NCBI RefSeq assembly: GCF_011320075.1
Contig: NZ_JAANPA010000034.1
Location: 1 to 36,754 of the forward strand
DNA: 36,754 bases
Direction: 5' to 3'
Origin: Sphingosinicella sp. YJ22
Lineage (GTDB): Bacteria > Pseudomonadota > Alphaproteobacteria > Sphingomonadales > Sphingomonadaceae
Shown here: positions 17,246-25,853 of the stretch, piece after piece
Numbering within the stretch: position 1 is the first letter of the stretch
Layout: each line of letters begins with the position of its first letter
Program-made: the position numbers and the translations under genes
Notes under the pieces: model-generated
The model's input: the letters and a program-made list of their open reading frames with translations, nothing else
What the model was told of the DNA's origin: nothing
The model's database searches: none

Positions 17246-17958
17246 GGCTTTTCCACCACGAGCCGGTGGCCGGTGTCGAAATCCCTTTCGAGCAGCGCCA
17301 GGATCGCGTTGGCGACGTCGCCCGGCTGCTTGATCGTCGCCGGGTCCTCTCCCGGGAAGGCGCGGGTGCGCATCACCGTCGCGGTAGCGCCGGGGTCGAC
17401 GAGGGCGACGCGGATGTTCGAGATTTTCTGGACCTCGTCGGCATAGCTCAGCGCCAGAGTCTCGAGCGCGGCCTTGGACGCGGCATAGGCGCCCCAGAAG
17501 GCGCGCGGGCGGGTGCCGACGCTCGAGGTGATGGCGAGCAGGCGCGCGTCCTCGCTTCGGCGGAGCAGGAGATCGAAGGCCGCGATCATCGCCTGGTTGG
17601 CAAGGAGGTTGAGGGTCAGCACCTTGCTGAATTCCTTGGCGTCGATCTGCGGCACCGGAGTCAGCGTTCCGAGCATCGCGGCGTTGAGCACGAGGATGTC
17701 GAGCTTGCCCCAGCGCTCAGCCACCGCGCCGGCGAGGCGGGCGATGCTCTCGCTCGCGGTAAGATCCATCGGCGCGATCGTCGCGGTGCCACCGGCGGCG
17801 TGGATTCGCTCCTCGACGCCTTCCAGCTCCTCGGCGGTGCGGGCGGTGATGATGACATGGGCGCCGGCGGCTCCCAGCGCCTCGGCGGTGGCGGCGCCGA
17901 TGCCGCGGCTCGCGCCCGTGACGAGGGCGGTGCGCCCGGCAAGTCGATCTTTGGTCAT
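17242..17958 (-). CDS. Short-chain dehydrogenase/reductase
   Basis: The 238-residue classical SDR has the cofactor motif TGASRGIG at residues 14-21, LNAA in place of the usual NNAG around residue 91, Ser145/146, and the catalytic pair Tyr158 and Lys162 in YAASK. No acidic residue directly follows the second strand (ITARTAEEL), which would fit NADP(H), but this is a weak inference. The substrate is unknown. Sphingomonad relatives are often annotated as 3-oxoacyl-ACP reductase-like. The gene starts at ATG 17958, 39 bases after the purF stop on the same strand, so it may be transcribed with purF. Its stop overlaps the convergent GIY-YIG stop. Confidence 0.93.
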   Translation of the reverse strand: MTKDRLAGRTALVTGASRGIGAATAEALGAAGAHVIITARTAEELEGVEERIHAAGGTATIAPMDLTASESIARLAGAVAERWGKLDILVLNAAMLGTLTPVPQIDAKEFSKVLTLNLLANQAMIAAFDLLLRRSEDARLLAITSSVGTRPRAFWGAYAASKAALETLALSYADEVQKISNIRVALVDPGATATVMRTRAFPGEDPATIKQPGDVANAILALLERDFDTGHRLVVEKP

Positions 17959-17997
17959 GCGGGGCGGCTACTCAGGAACGGGCCCGGAGGGAAGGGG

Positions 17998-19455
17998 TCA
18001 GGCGTATTCGAGCTGGTGACGGCGCTCGGCCTCGTCATGATCGGTCAGCGTGGTCGGATAGTCGCCGGTGAAGCAGGCATCGCAATAGCTCGGCTTCGCC
18101 GCCTCGCGGCCGCTGTCGCCTACCGCGCGATAAAGGCCGTCGATCGAAAGGAAGGCGAGGCTGTCGGCATGGATATGCTCGGCCATGCCCGGCACGTCCA
18201 TCTTGGCGGCGAGCAGCTTCTCGCGCTCGGGCGTGTCGACTCCGTAGAAGCAGCTGTGGCGAGTCGGCGGCGAGGCAATGCGCATATGGACCTCGGCCGC
18301 GCCGGCCTCGCGAAGCATCTGCACGATCTTCATGCTGGTGGTGCCGCGTACGATCGAATCGTCGATGAGGACGATTCGCTTGCCGGCGATCAGCGCGCTG
18401 TTGGCGTTGTGCTTCAGCTTGACGCCGAGGTGGCGGACCTGGTCGCTCGGCTGGATGAAGGTGCGCCCGACATAATGGGAGCGGATGATGCCGAGCTCGA
18501 ACGGGATGCCGCTTTCCTGGGCATAGCCGATCGCCGCCGGGACGCCGCTGTCCGGCACCGGCACGACCATGTCGGCCTCGACCGGGTTCTCGCGCGCCAG
18601 CTCGGCGCCGATGCGCTTGCGCACGGTGTAGACCGAAGTGCCGTCGACGACGCTGTCGGGGCGCGAGAAATAGACATGCTCGAAGATGCACGGCCGCGCC
18701 GGATGGTCGCCGAACGGGCGCATCGAGCGGACGCCCTCGTCGTTGACGATGACCATCTCGCCCGGATCGACGGTGCGGAGATAGGTCGCGCCGACCACGT
18801 CCAGGGCCACGGTCTCGCTGGCGAAGATGGTCGCGTTGCCGAGCTTGCCCATGACCAGCGGACGGATGCCGAGCGGGTCGCGGCAGGCGATCAGCCCTTC
18901 CTCGGTGAGGATGACGAGGCTGTAGGCGCCTTCGACCCGGCGCAGCGCGTCGATCAGCCGGTCGAGCAGGCCGCGATAGGTGGACGTGGCGACGAGGTGG
19001 ATGATCACCTCGGTGTCGCTAGTCGACTGGAAGATCGAGCCGCGGCGGTTGAGCTCGGCACGAAGGAACATCGCGTTGGAGATGTTGCCGTTGTGGGCGA
19101 CCGCGAATCCGCCATTGGCGAGGTCGGCGAACAAGGGCTGGACGTTGCGCAGCGCGGTCTCGCCGGTGGTGGCGTAGCGGACATGGCCGATCGCGGCCTC
19201 ACCCTGAAGCTTGGCCACCGCGTTGGTGGTCCCGGCGAAGATGTCGCCGACCTTGCCCATCGCGCGATGCGAGTGGAAATGGCTGCCGTGGCGGCTGGTG
19301 ATCCCGGCCGCTTCCTGGCCGCGATGCTGAAGCGCATGGAGGCCGAGCGCGACCACCGCGGCGGCGGTGTCGGCACCCCAGATGCCGAAGACGCCGCACT
19401 CCTCGCGCAGCTTGTCGCCGTAGGCGTCGAGGTCGAAGGGATTGGTCGTCAGCAT
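17998..19455 (-). CDS. purF: Amidophosphoribosyltransferase
   Basis: The 485-residue enzyme catalyses the first committed step of purine synthesis: PRPP plus glutamine gives 5-phosphoribosylamine. The mature N-terminal nucleophile is Cys20 in EECGVFG, so a 19-residue propeptide is expected to be removed. The glutaminase domain (20-250) has HRGQEAAGI and HNGNISNA. The phosphoribosyltransferase domain has RIVLIDDSIVRGTTS for PRPP. Cysteines in RPCIFEHVYF, SCFYGV and YCDACF match the [4Fe-4S] ligands of the B. subtilis type. I chose ATG 19455; two TTG codons just upstream give only a two-residue extension. Cytosolic. Confidence 0.97.
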   Translation of the reverse strand: MLTTNPFDLDAYGDKLREECGVFGIWGADTAAAVVALGLHALQHRGQEAAGITSRHGSHFHSHRAMGKVGDIFAGTTNAVAKLQGEAAIGHVRYATTGETALRNVQPLFADLANGGFAVAHNGNISNAMFLRAELNRRGSIFQSTSDTEVIIHLVATSTYRGLLDRLIDALRRVEGAYSLVILTEEGLIACRDPLGIRPLVMGKLGNATIFASETVALDVVGATYLRTVDPGEMVIVNDEGVRSMRPFGDHPARPCIFEHVYFSRPDSVVDGTSVYTVRKRIGAELARENPVEADMVVPVPDSGVPAAIGYAQESGIPFELGIIRSHYVGRTFIQPSDQVRHLGVKLKHNANSALIAGKRIVLIDDSIVRGTTSMKIVQMLREAGAAEVHMRIASPPTRHSCFYGVDTPEREKLLAAKMDVPGMAEHIHADSLAFLSIDGLYRAVGDSGREAAKPSYCDACFTGDYPTTLTDHDEAERRHQLEYA

Positions 19456-19597
19456 CAACAAGCTTCCGTGGGCCCAAGCGGCGCTGTTTGAGTTGCGTGT
19501 GCCTGTGCCGTCCCGCGGCGCTCAGGTCCATGTCAAATCGTGACGAGGGCCATATGGTCTGTTGCAGGCGAACCTTCAATGAGGGCAGGGGACCGCC

Positions 19598-20056
19598 ATG
19601 CGAAACCATGTCGCCGCCCTCGCGCTGCTGGTCGCTTTATACGGCTGCGGCGACGGCGGAGATACCAGCGGCGACGCCGCGACCGGCCTCGCCGGGCTTT
19701 ACGAAGGCGGCGAAGGGCCGCGCCGGAACCAGCTGTGCGTGGCCGAGCGCGACGGGGCGGAGCGCTTCGGCCTCATCCTGCGGGCGGGCCAGGGCAACAA
19801 CAGCTGCACCGGCAAGGGCAGGGCGACCCGCCAAGGCGAGCGGCTGTCGCTGGCGATGCAGGGCGACGAAAGCTGCGTAATCGAGGCGCGCATCCACGGC
19901 TCGCGAATCACTCTCCCCGCCACCCTGCCACCGGGCTGCGCCTATTATTGCGGACCCGGCGTCGAGATGGCCGGCGCGCGCTTCGACCAGGCCGGCGACA
20001 GCGACGGGGACGCCCGCCGCGCGGTCGACCTGGTCGGCGACCCGCTCTGCGGCTGA
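19598..20056 (+). CDS. Hypothetical lipoprotein with cysteine-rich secreted domain
   Basis: The 152-residue protein starts with a short signal peptide ending in ALYGC (Cys17), which resembles a lipobox although Tyr at -2 is unusual. The mature part has about eight cysteines, including QLCVAE, NNSCTGKG, DESCVIEA, PPGCAYYCGPG and the final LCG, which suggests disulfide bonds in the periplasm. AGGGGA lies shortly before ATG 19598. No family recognised. It is divergent from purF and ends 44 bases before the MerR regulator gene, with the operator in between, so it could read into that unit, though the operator suggests a separate promoter. Confidence 0.75.
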   Translation: MRNHVAALALLVALYGCGDGGDTSGDAATGLAGLYEGGEGPRRNQLCVAERDGAERFGLILRAGQGNNSCTGKGRATRQGERLSLAMQGDESCVIEARIHGSRITLPATLPPGCAYYCGPGVEMAGARFDQAGDSDGDARRAVDLVGDPLCG

Positions 20057-20063
20057 GCAGGCT

Positions 20064-20087
20064 CTTTACGTTGACGTGAACGTAAAG
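20064..20087 (+). promoter_or_regulatory. Palindromic operator upstream of the MerR regulator gene
   Basis: Nine-base arms CTTTACGTT (20064-20072) and AACGTAAAG (20079-20087) form a perfect inverted repeat around GACGTG. The spacer has its own ACGT core, so the whole 24-base site is symmetric except for one base pair. It ends 13 bases before the merR start codon. The TTTACGTT...AACGTAAA form is close to what I recall for LiuR-type MerR regulators of acyl-CoA and branched-chain amino acid catabolism. Autoregulation and control of the adjacent acyl-CoA dehydrogenase gene are likely. Confidence 0.8.
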
Positions 20088-20100
20088 TATCCCGGCGGAC

Positions 20101-20547
20101 ATGCCGAATTCCGCCCTGCACGCCGACTTCCATCAGCACAGCGCCAGCACGGCGACCTATTCGATCACCGATCTGTGCAGCGAGTTCGGGGTCACGCCGC
20201 GCGCGCTTCGCTTCTACGAGGACGAGGGGCTGATCGCCCCGCAGCGCCAGGGCCTCGCCCGAATCTATTCATGGCGCGACCGCGCCCGCCTCGCCTGGAT
20301 CCTGCGCGGCAAGCGCGTGGGCTTCAGCCTCGCCGACATTCGCGAGATGATCGACCTCTACGACAAGGATGACGGCCGCCACGCCCAGCGCCTGATGACC
20401 CTGGAGAAATGCCGCGGCCGCGTCGACACGCTGAAGAAGCAGAAGCTCGATATCGACGCCACGATCGACGAGCTCGAGCGGTTCATCGCGATGGTCGAGG
20501 AAGCCGAAGCCCAGTCCCCGCCGGCGCCGCGCGCCGCGCGCGGCTGA
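20101..20547 (+). CDS. MerR-family transcriptional regulator of acyl-CoA metabolism
   Basis: The 148-residue protein has a winged HTH at about residues 19-90 (YSITDLCSEFGVTPRALRFYE, then GFSLADIREMI) and a dimerising coiled coil at about 100-135. The effector region has no cysteine pair, so it is not a metal-sensing MerR. The LiuR/PsrA-like group controlling fatty-acid and branched-chain amino acid breakdown is the better fit, supported by the palindrome just upstream and the acyl-CoA dehydrogenase gene 23 bases downstream. The ATG at 20101 sits close to the operator, as expected for an autoregulated gene. The C-terminus is an Ala/Pro/Arg tail. Confidence 0.88.
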   Translation: MPNSALHADFHQHSASTATYSITDLCSEFGVTPRALRFYEDEGLIAPQRQGLARIYSWRDRARLAWILRGKRVGFSLADIREMIDLYDKDDGRHAQRLMTLEKCRGRVDTLKKQKLDIDATIDELERFIAMVEEAEAQSPPAPRAARG

Positions 20548-20570
20548 CATAAACCCAAAGAGGAAGAGAG

Positions 20571-22367
20571 ATGCCGACCTATACCGCCCCCGTCCGTGAA
20601 TCGCGCTTCATCATCGAGGAGGTGTTGGGGGTCGAGCGCTATTCGAACCTGCCCGGCTTCGAGAATGCGACTCCGGACATGATCGAGGCGATCCTGACCG
20701 AGGCCGGCCGCTTCTGCTCCGAAGTGCTGGCGCCCTTGAATCGCGTCGGCGACGAGGAAGGCTGCACCCGCCAGGACGACGGCTCGGTGACCACGCCGAC
20801 CGGCTTCAAGGACGCCTGGGACCAGTTCGTGGCGGGCGGCTGGACCGGCCTGTCGGCGCCCGAGGAATATGGCGGGCAGGGACTTCCGCAGCTGATCGCG
20901 ACCGCGGTCAGCGAATATCTGCTGTCGGCCAACCAGGCCTTCGAAATGTATCACGGCCTGACCATGGGCGCCGAGGCGTCGATCCTGGTCAAGGGGTCGG
21001 AGGAGCAGAAGCGCACCTATCTGCCCAACATGATCGCCGGCAAATGGACCGGCACGATGAACCTCACCGAGCCGCATTGCGGCACCGATCTCGGCCTCTT
21101 GAAGACCCGCGCCGAGCCGCAGGCCGACGGCAGCTACAAGATCACCGGCACCAAGATCTTCATCTCGTCGGGCGAGCACGACCTTGCCGAGAACATCATC
21201 CACCTCGTGCTGGCCAAGATCGCCGGCGCTCCGGACACGGTGAAGGGCATCTCTCTCTTCATCGTGCCCAAGTTCCTCGTGAACGAGGACGGCTCGCTCG
21301 GCGCCCGCAACGGCGTCAGCTGCGGCTCGATCGAGCACAAGATGGGCATCCACGGCAATTCGACCTGCGTGATGAACTATGACGACGCGACCGGTTATCT
21401 CGTCGGCGAGCCGGAGAAGGGCCTCGCGGCGATGTTCATCATGATGAACGCAGCGCGCCTCGGAGTCGGCCTCCAGGGCCTCGCCCAGGGCGAGGTCGCC
21501 TATCAGAACGGAGTCACCTACGCGAAGGAGCGCCGCCAGGGCCGTGCCCTCGTCCCCGACGCCCGCGATCCCAACGCCAAGGCCGATCCGATCATCGTGC
21601 ATCCCGACGTCCGCCGGATGCTGATGGAGGCCAAGGCGTTCAACGAGGCGGCCCGCGCCCTCGTCCTGTGGGGCAGCCTCCAGGTCGACCTCATGCGCCG
21701 CGCCCAGGACGAGGAGACCAAGCAGCAGGCCGACGACCTGCTCGGCCTGCTCACTCCGGTGATCAAGGGCTATTTGACCGACAAGGGCTTCGAGGCCGCG
21801 GTCAACATGCAGCAGGTCTATGGCGGCCACGGCTACATCCGCGAATGGGGCATGGAGCAGTTCGTCCGCGACGCGCGAATCGCCCAGATCTATGAAGGCA
21901 CCAACGGCATCCAGGCGCTCGACCTCGTCGGCCGCAAGTTGCCCAAGGACGGCGGCCGCGCGATTATGTCGTTCCTCAAGCTGGTCGGCGAGGAAGCCGC
22001 CGCGGCCAAGGGCAATGAAGACCTCAAGCCGCTCGCCGAGGCGCTCGAGCAGGCGAACAGCGACCTCCAGGCCTCGACCATGTGGCTGATGCAGAACGCC
22101 ATGGCCAACCCGAACCAGGCCGGCGCCGCGGCTTATCCCTACATGACGATCATGGGCATCGTTTGCCTCGGTCTCATGTGGCTGCGCATGGCCAAGGTCA
22201 GCTCCGATGCGCTCAAGAACGGCGGCGCCGGCGACGACTTCCACCAGAACAAGCTGGTGACCGCCCGCTTCTTTGCCGCCCGGGTCATGCCGGAAACCGT
22301 GTCGCTGCGCCGCAAGGTCGAAGCCGGCGCCGACACCATCATGGCGCTCCCGGCCGAGGCGTTCTGA
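20571..22367 (+). CDS. Acyl-CoA dehydrogenase, long form with C-terminal domain (DmdC/FadE-like)
   Basis: The 598-residue flavoprotein oxidises acyl-CoA to trans-2-enoyl-CoA and passes electrons to ETF. The N-terminal helical domain (about 35-155) is followed by [13 protein letters not shown] at the FAD-binding beta domain, the [11 protein letters not shown] segment, and the C-terminal helical domain with [17 protein letters not shown] and the catalytic Glu in [13 protein letters not shown]-terminal extension of about 120 residues marks the long subgroup that includes 3-methylmercaptopropionyl-CoA dehydrogenase DmdC and long-chain enzymes. The exact chain specificity cannot be told. GAGG precedes ATG 20571. 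It is probably cotranscribed with mer[10 protein letters not shown] lies within the extension. Confidence 0.94.
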   Translation: MPTYTAPVRESRFIIEEVLGVERYSNLPGFENATPDMIEAILTEAGRFCSEVLAPLNRVGDEEGCTRQDDGSVTTPTGFKDAWDQFVAGGWTGLSAPEEYGGQGLPQLIATAVSEYLLSANQAFEMYHGLTMGAEASILVKGSEEQKRTYLPNMIAGKWTGTMNLTEPHCGTDLGLLKTRAEPQADGSYKITGTKIFISSGEHDLAENIIHLVLAKIAGAPDTVKGISLFIVPKFLVNEDGSLGARNGVSCGSIEHKMGIHGNSTCVMNYDDATGYLVGEPEKGLAAMFIMMNAARLGVGLQGLAQGEVAYQNGVTYAKERRQGRALVPDARDPNAKADPIIVHPDVRRMLMEAKAFNEAARALVLWGSLQVDLMRRAQDEETKQQADDLLGLLTPVIKGYLTDKGFEAAVNMQQVYGGHGYIREWGMEQFVRDARIAQIYEGTNGIQALDLVGRKLPKDGGRAIMSFLKLVGEEAAAAKGNEDLKPLAEALEQANSDLQASTMWLMQNAMANPNQAGAAAYPYMTIMGIVCLGLMWLRMAKVSSDALKNGGAGDDFHQNKLVTARFFAARVMPETVSLRRKVEAGADTIMALPAEAF

Positions 22368-22373
22368 TCGGAG

Positions 22374-22400
22374 GGCAGGCGGCTCAGCTCGCCGCCTGCC
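22374..22400. terminator. Hairpin between convergent genes
   Basis: Perfect 10-base arms GGCAGGCGGC (22374-22383) and GCCGCCTGCC (22391-22400) enclose a 7-base loop. It begins 6 bases after the acyl-CoA dehydrogenase stop, and its right arm lies inside the last trxC codons. It could slow transcription from both sides. There is no T-tract on either strand, so termination would need Rho or depend on the strength of the hairpin. Confidence 0.45.
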
Positions 22401-22815
22401 GCGCCCAGCCGACCAGCGCCTGAAGCGGCATGGCGCCCATCGTCCGGGCGAGTTCGCGGCCGTTGCGGAACAGGATCAGCGTGGGAATGGCCTGCACCGC
22501 GTAGCGCGCGGCGATCGTCGCCTGCGCCTCGGTGTCGAGCTTGCCGAGGCGGAAGTCCGGCTCGAGCGCGCCGGCGGCGGCCTCGAACGTCGGCGCCATC
22601 TGCCGGCACGGTCCGCACCATTCGGCCCAGAAGTCGACCAGAAGCGGCAGGTCGCTGCCCGCATGCTTGTCGAAATTTTCCGCCGTCAGCTCGACCGGCC
22701 GTCCCTCGAACAGCGGCGAGCGGCACGTGCCGCACTTGCCCTCCGTGAGGCGCGTGCGCTCGACCCGGTTGCGGGTCGCGCAGGTGGGGCAGGCGAGGGT
22801 CAGCGGATCGGTCAT
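22384..22815 (-). CDS. trxC: Thioredoxin 2 with N-terminal zinc finger
   Basis: The 143-residue protein has four N-terminal cysteines in two CxxC pairs (Cys9/Cys12 and Cys28/Cys31) that bind zinc, followed by a thioredoxin fold with the redox motif WCGPC at residues 66-70 and the cis-proline in AIPTLILF. This layout is diagnostic of TrxC, a cytosolic disulfide reductase tied to oxidative stress. The ATG at 22815 lies 36 bases after the prfC stop on the same strand, so the two may form a transcription unit. The gene is convergent with the acyl-CoA dehydrogenase. Confidence 0.95.
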   Translation of the reverse strand: MTDPLTLACPTCATRNRVERTRLTEGKCGTCRSPLFEGRPVELTAENFDKHAGSDLPLLVDFWAEWCGPCRQMAPTFEAAAGALEPDFRLGKLDTEAQATIAARYAVQAIPTLILFRNGRELARTMGAMPLQALVGWARQAAS

Positions 22816-22851
22816 GGTCTTATCAAAGCGCCGGCCGCCGCGTCGTTCCGG

Positions 22852-24465
22852 TCAGTTCCTCTCGCGCACCGCGGAGAAGCGGATGTTGGGCCAGTCCTGC
22901 TCGAAACGGCCGAGCTCCCAGGCGTTGCGGATGAGGAGGACGGGGGCGTCGTTCTGGTCCTCGGCGAGGATCGAGGCGTGCGTGCTCGTCAGCCGCTTGA
23001 GCTCCGCGGGGTCGTCGCTGCTGATCCAGCGGGCGACGTCATAAGGGCTGGGCTCGAAGTCGACCGCGACTCCATATTCGGCCTGCATGCGGGTCGCGAG
23101 CACCTCGAGCTGGAGCGCGCCGACCACGCCGACGATCCAGTTGGAGCCGATCGTCGGTCGGAACACGCGGATCACGCCTTCTTCAGCCAAATCCTGAAGA
23201 CCCTTGCGCATCTGCTTGGTTTTCATCGGATCGCCGATGCGCACCCGGCGCAGGATTTCGGGCGCGAAGTCGGGCAGGCCGGTGAAGGTGATGTCGCCGC
23301 GCTCGCTCAGCGTGTCGCCGACATGGAGCGTGCCGTGATTGGGGATGCCGATGATGTCGCCGGGCCGGGCGAGCTCGGCGAGCTCGCGGTCGCGGGCGAA
23401 GAAGCTGATCGGGTTCTGGATGGTGATCGCCTTCCCGGCGCGGCCGTTGGCGAGCTTCATGCCGCGCTTCAGCGAGCCCGAGCAGACGCGCAGGAAGGCG
23501 ATCCGGTCGCGGTGGTTGGGGTCCATGTTCGCCTGGACCTTGAAGATGAAGCCGCTGACCCGCGGCTCGTCGGGCTGGACCGGGGCGGGGCGCGCCGGCT
23601 GGGCGCCCGGCGGCGGCGCATGGTCGGCGAGACCGTCGAGCAGCTGCTCGATGCCGAACAGTTTGAGCGCGCTTCCGAAGAAGACCGGGGTCAGGTCGCC
23701 GTTGCGGAAGGCGTCGAGATCGAAGGCCGGATAGGCCTCGCTGGCGAGGCCGCCTTCCTCGGCGAGGTGAGCGGCGGCCGCCGCGGGGATGATGCCACCG
23801 ATCGCGGGATCGTCGATGCCGGCGCAATCGACCCATTCGCCGGGGTTGGTCCCGTCGCTGCGGTCGACCGTCAGCAGCTTGTCCCGCCGCAAGTCGTAGA
23901 GGCCGTGGAACAGCCCGCCCATGCCGGTCGGCCAGTTCTGCGGGGAGACATCGAGCTGCAGAGTCTCGGCGATCTCGTCGAGCAGCACGAAGGGCGACAG
24001 GCCCTCGCGGTCGACCTTGTTGATGAAGGTGATGATCGGGATGTTGCGAAGCCGGCACACCTCGAACAGCTTGCGCGTCTGCGCCTCGATGCCCTTCGCC
24101 GCGTCGATCACCATGATCGCGCTGTCGACCGCGGTCAGCGTCCGGTAGGTGTCCTCCGAGAAGTCCTGGTGGCCCGGCGTGTCGAGCAGGTTGAAGCGGA
24201 TCCCGCCGCGCTCGAAGGTCATCACCGACGAGGTGACCGAGATCCCGCGCTGCTGCTCGATCTCCATCCAGTCCGAGCGCGCCCGCCGCCGGTCGCCGCG
24301 CGCGCGGACCTCGCCCGCCTCGTGGACCGCGCCGGCCGCGAACAGCAGCTTCTCGGTCAGCGTCGTCTTGCCCGCGTCGGGATGCGAGATGATCGCGAAG
24401 GTGCGGCGCTCGGTGTGAGAAGCGGCGGCCGCGGGCGCGGCGACCGCGCGGTTGAGATCGGTCAT
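22852..24465 (-). CDS. prfC: Peptide chain release factor 3
   Basis: The 537-residue translational GTPase recycles RF1/RF2 from the ribosome after termination. The G1 motif is SHPDAGKTT at about residues 27-35, the switch region includes QQRGISVTSSVM, G3 is DTPGHQDFSEDT and G4 is NKVDREG. DVSPQNWPTGMG and the C-terminal GVVGALQLEVL with the AEYGV segment are typical of RF3 and separate it from EF-G. Length is close to the 529 of E. coli. The N-terminal 18 residues are Ala-rich and dispensable-looking. The gene lies between NUDIX/pcm upstream and trxC downstream, all on the minus strand. Confidence 0.96.
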   Translation of the reverse strand: MTDLNRAVAAPAAAASHTERRTFAIISHPDAGKTTLTEKLLFAAGAVHEAGEVRARGDRRRARSDWMEIEQQRGISVTSSVMTFERGGIRFNLLDTPGHQDFSEDTYRTLTAVDSAIMVIDAAKGIEAQTRKLFEVCRLRNIPIITFINKVDREGLSPFVLLDEIAETLQLDVSPQNWPTGMGGLFHGLYDLRRDKLLTVDRSDGTNPGEWVDCAGIDDPAIGGIIPAAAAAHLAEEGGLASEAYPAFDLDAFRNGDLTPVFFGSALKLFGIEQLLDGLADHAPPPGAQPARPAPVQPDEPRVSGFIFKVQANMDPNHRDRIAFLRVCSGSLKRGMKLANGRAGKAITIQNPISFFARDRELAELARPGDIIGIPNHGTLHVGDTLSERGDITFTGLPDFAPEILRRVRIGDPMKTKQMRKGLQDLAEEGVIRVFRPTIGSNWIVGVVGALQLEVLATRMQAEYGVAVDFEPSPYDVARWISSDDPAELKRLTSTHASILAEDQNDAPVLLIRNAWELGRFEQDWPNIRFSAVRERN

Positions 24466-24528
24466 TTTGGCCTCTGATGCGGCAGGGCAGGCACCAAGCG
24501 CCGCTCAAGCCACGAAAATTCCGGAAAG

Positions 24529-24553
24529 GCGGCCAGATAGGCTGTTTGGCCGC
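24529..24553 (-). terminator. Possible terminator between the NUDIX gene and prfC
   Basis: Arms GCGGCCA and TGGCCGC are perfect complements separated by 11 bases. On the minus strand the hairpin follows the NUDIX stop by about 12 bases and is followed by CCTTTCC, a weak pyrimidine stretch. It could separate pcm-NUDIX from prfC. Confidence 0.4.
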
Positions 24554-24565
24554 AAAAGAACAGTC

Positions 24566-25027
24566 TCAGCCGGCGATCAGCGCCGCCAGCGCGTCGAGGA
24601 TCGGGCGCTGGCTCGGCAGGATTTTCGCCTGCGCCTCGGCGGGGCCGAACCAGGCGACGCGGTCGACTTCGGGGAAGCTCTGCATCTGGCCGGAGCGCGG
24701 CGGCCATTCGATCGCGAAGCTGGTGCTGGCGAGCGCCTCCGGATCGAAGTCCGCCTCCAGCGCGAAGGCGGTGACCAGCTTGCCGCCTTTCTGGCGCACG
24801 TCTCCCAAGGCAAGGAGCGGTCCATCCGGCACCGGGCCCACTTCCTCGGCGAACTCGCGCCGTGCAGTCTGCTCGGCGCTCTCGCCCTCCTCGATCAGGC
24901 CCTTGGGAATCGCCCAGGCGCCTTCGTCCTTCTTCGCCCAATAGGGTCCGCCGAAATGGGCGAGCAGCACCTGCGTCTCTCCGTCGCGGCGGCGGTAGAG
25001 GAGCAGCCCGGCGCTGTGCTGGGGCAG
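24566..25027 (-). CDS. NUDIX hydrolase, probable CTG start
   Basis: The protein has a full NUDIX box at about residues 43-65 (G-x5-E-x7-REF-x-EE-x-G-P), preceded by KKDEGAWAIPKG. This is a conserved bacterial subgroup of uncertain substrate. The first ATG/GTG/TTG in frame is GTG 24970, but family members begin about 19 residues earlier with SAGLLLYR, and the frame upstream encodes PQHSAGLLLYRRRDGETQV. The only plausible start there is CTG at 25027, four bases after the pcm stop, so I extend the gene to it (153 residues). Translational coupling to pcm would explain the poor start codon. If GTG is used, the first beta strand of the fold is lost. Confidence 0.8.
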   Translation of the reverse strand: MPQHSAGLLLYRRRDGETQVLLAHFGGPYWAKKDEGAWAIPKGLIEEGESAEQTARREFAEEVGPVPDGPLLALGDVRQKGGKLVTAFALEADFDPEALASTSFAIEWPPRSGQMQSFPEVDRVAWFGPAEAQAKILPSQRPILDALAALIAG

Positions 25028-25031
25028 GGGA

Positions 25032-25706
25032 TCAGCCCATCGTCTCGAGCTTGGTGAAGCGCACCGGCATCACCTCCTCGGTCCCCGTCGCGCCTGCCTC
25101 GTTCTTGGTGACGAGGGTGAGGCGCTGCACGTCGTCGCTGCCCAGCGGCACGACCATCCTGCCGCCCGGCGCAAGCTGGGCAAGCAGGGCCGGCGGCACC
25201 TCGGCCGCCGCGGCGGTGACGAGGATCCGGTCGAACGGCGCATGCTCGGGCCAGCCGCGCGAGCCGTCGCCGACCCGGATGTCGACGTCATGGTCCAATT
25301 CGGCGAGGCGGATCCGGGCGGCCTGGGCGAATTCCTCGACGATCTCGACGCTGCGCACCTCGGCGCCGAGCGCGGCCATCACTGCGGCCTGGTAGCCGAG
25401 CCCGGTGCCGACCTCGAGCACCCGATGGCCGCCGCGGACGTCGAGCAGATCCAGCATCAGCGCGCCGATGAACGGCTGCGACACCGTCTTGTCGAAACCG
25501 ATCGGGAGCGGCGTGTCCTGGTAGGAGACGATGGCGAGCTGAGGCGGCACGAACAGGTGGCGCGGCACGGTGAGCAACGCCTCGCGTAGCCGCGCATCGA
25601 CCGCCGTCTTGCCGATCTCCTCCGACGCAAGGTCGAAATGAAGGTCGATCACCTCGACCATGTGGCGCCGCAGGACGGCCAGATGCTGGTCGGTCATCGG
25701 CTTCAT
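25032..25706 (-). CDS. pcm: Protein-L-isoaspartate O-methyltransferase
   Basis: The 224-residue protein methylates abnormal isoaspartyl residues with SAM as part of protein repair. The SAM-binding motif is VLEVGTGLGYQAAV near residues 95-109; upstream are PRHLFVPP and the TVSQPFIGALM segment typical of Pcm, and FDRILVTAAAAEVPPAL is the post-I region. The ATG at 25706 opens the minus-strand unit that continues with the NUDIX gene. In sphingomonads the closest relatives are also annotated simply as Pcm. A 147-base gap separates it from the divergent DUF805 gene and should contain promoters for both. Confidence 0.94.
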   Translation of the reverse strand: MKPMTDQHLAVLRRHMVEVIDLHFDLASEEIGKTAVDARLREALLTVPRHLFVPPQLAIVSYQDTPLPIGFDKTVSQPFIGALMLDLLDVRGGHRVLEVGTGLGYQAAVMAALGAEVRSVEIVEEFAQAARIRLAELDHDVDIRVGDGSRGWPEHAPFDRILVTAAAAEVPPALLAQLAPGGRMVVPLGSDDVQRLTLVTKNEAGATGTEEVMPVRFTKLETMG

Positions 25707-25853
25707 GACGTCGTCTCCCGGTCAGCGGCTCAATGGCCCTCGCCGCCGCCGCGGGCAAGCATGTCCCGCACCCCGTTCGCGCCGCACTTGATTGTGGCGC
25801 CGATTTGGACAAGCCTGCTCGCCGCTATTCATCGACCGATTGGGGGGAGTCGG

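Noticed and set aside
17266..19491. Very long open frame opposite purF and the SDR gene (741 codons), and similar ones opposite prfC, korAB, the acyl-CoA dehydrogenase and the astB region
   Set aside because: They mirror well-supported genes, have compositions dominated by Arg, Ala, Gly and His as expected from reverse GC-rich codons, and show no known domain.
25707..25853. Possible small gene between pcm and DUF805
   Set aside because: Open frames there are continuations of shadows from pcm, without a start supported by a Shine-Dalgarno.
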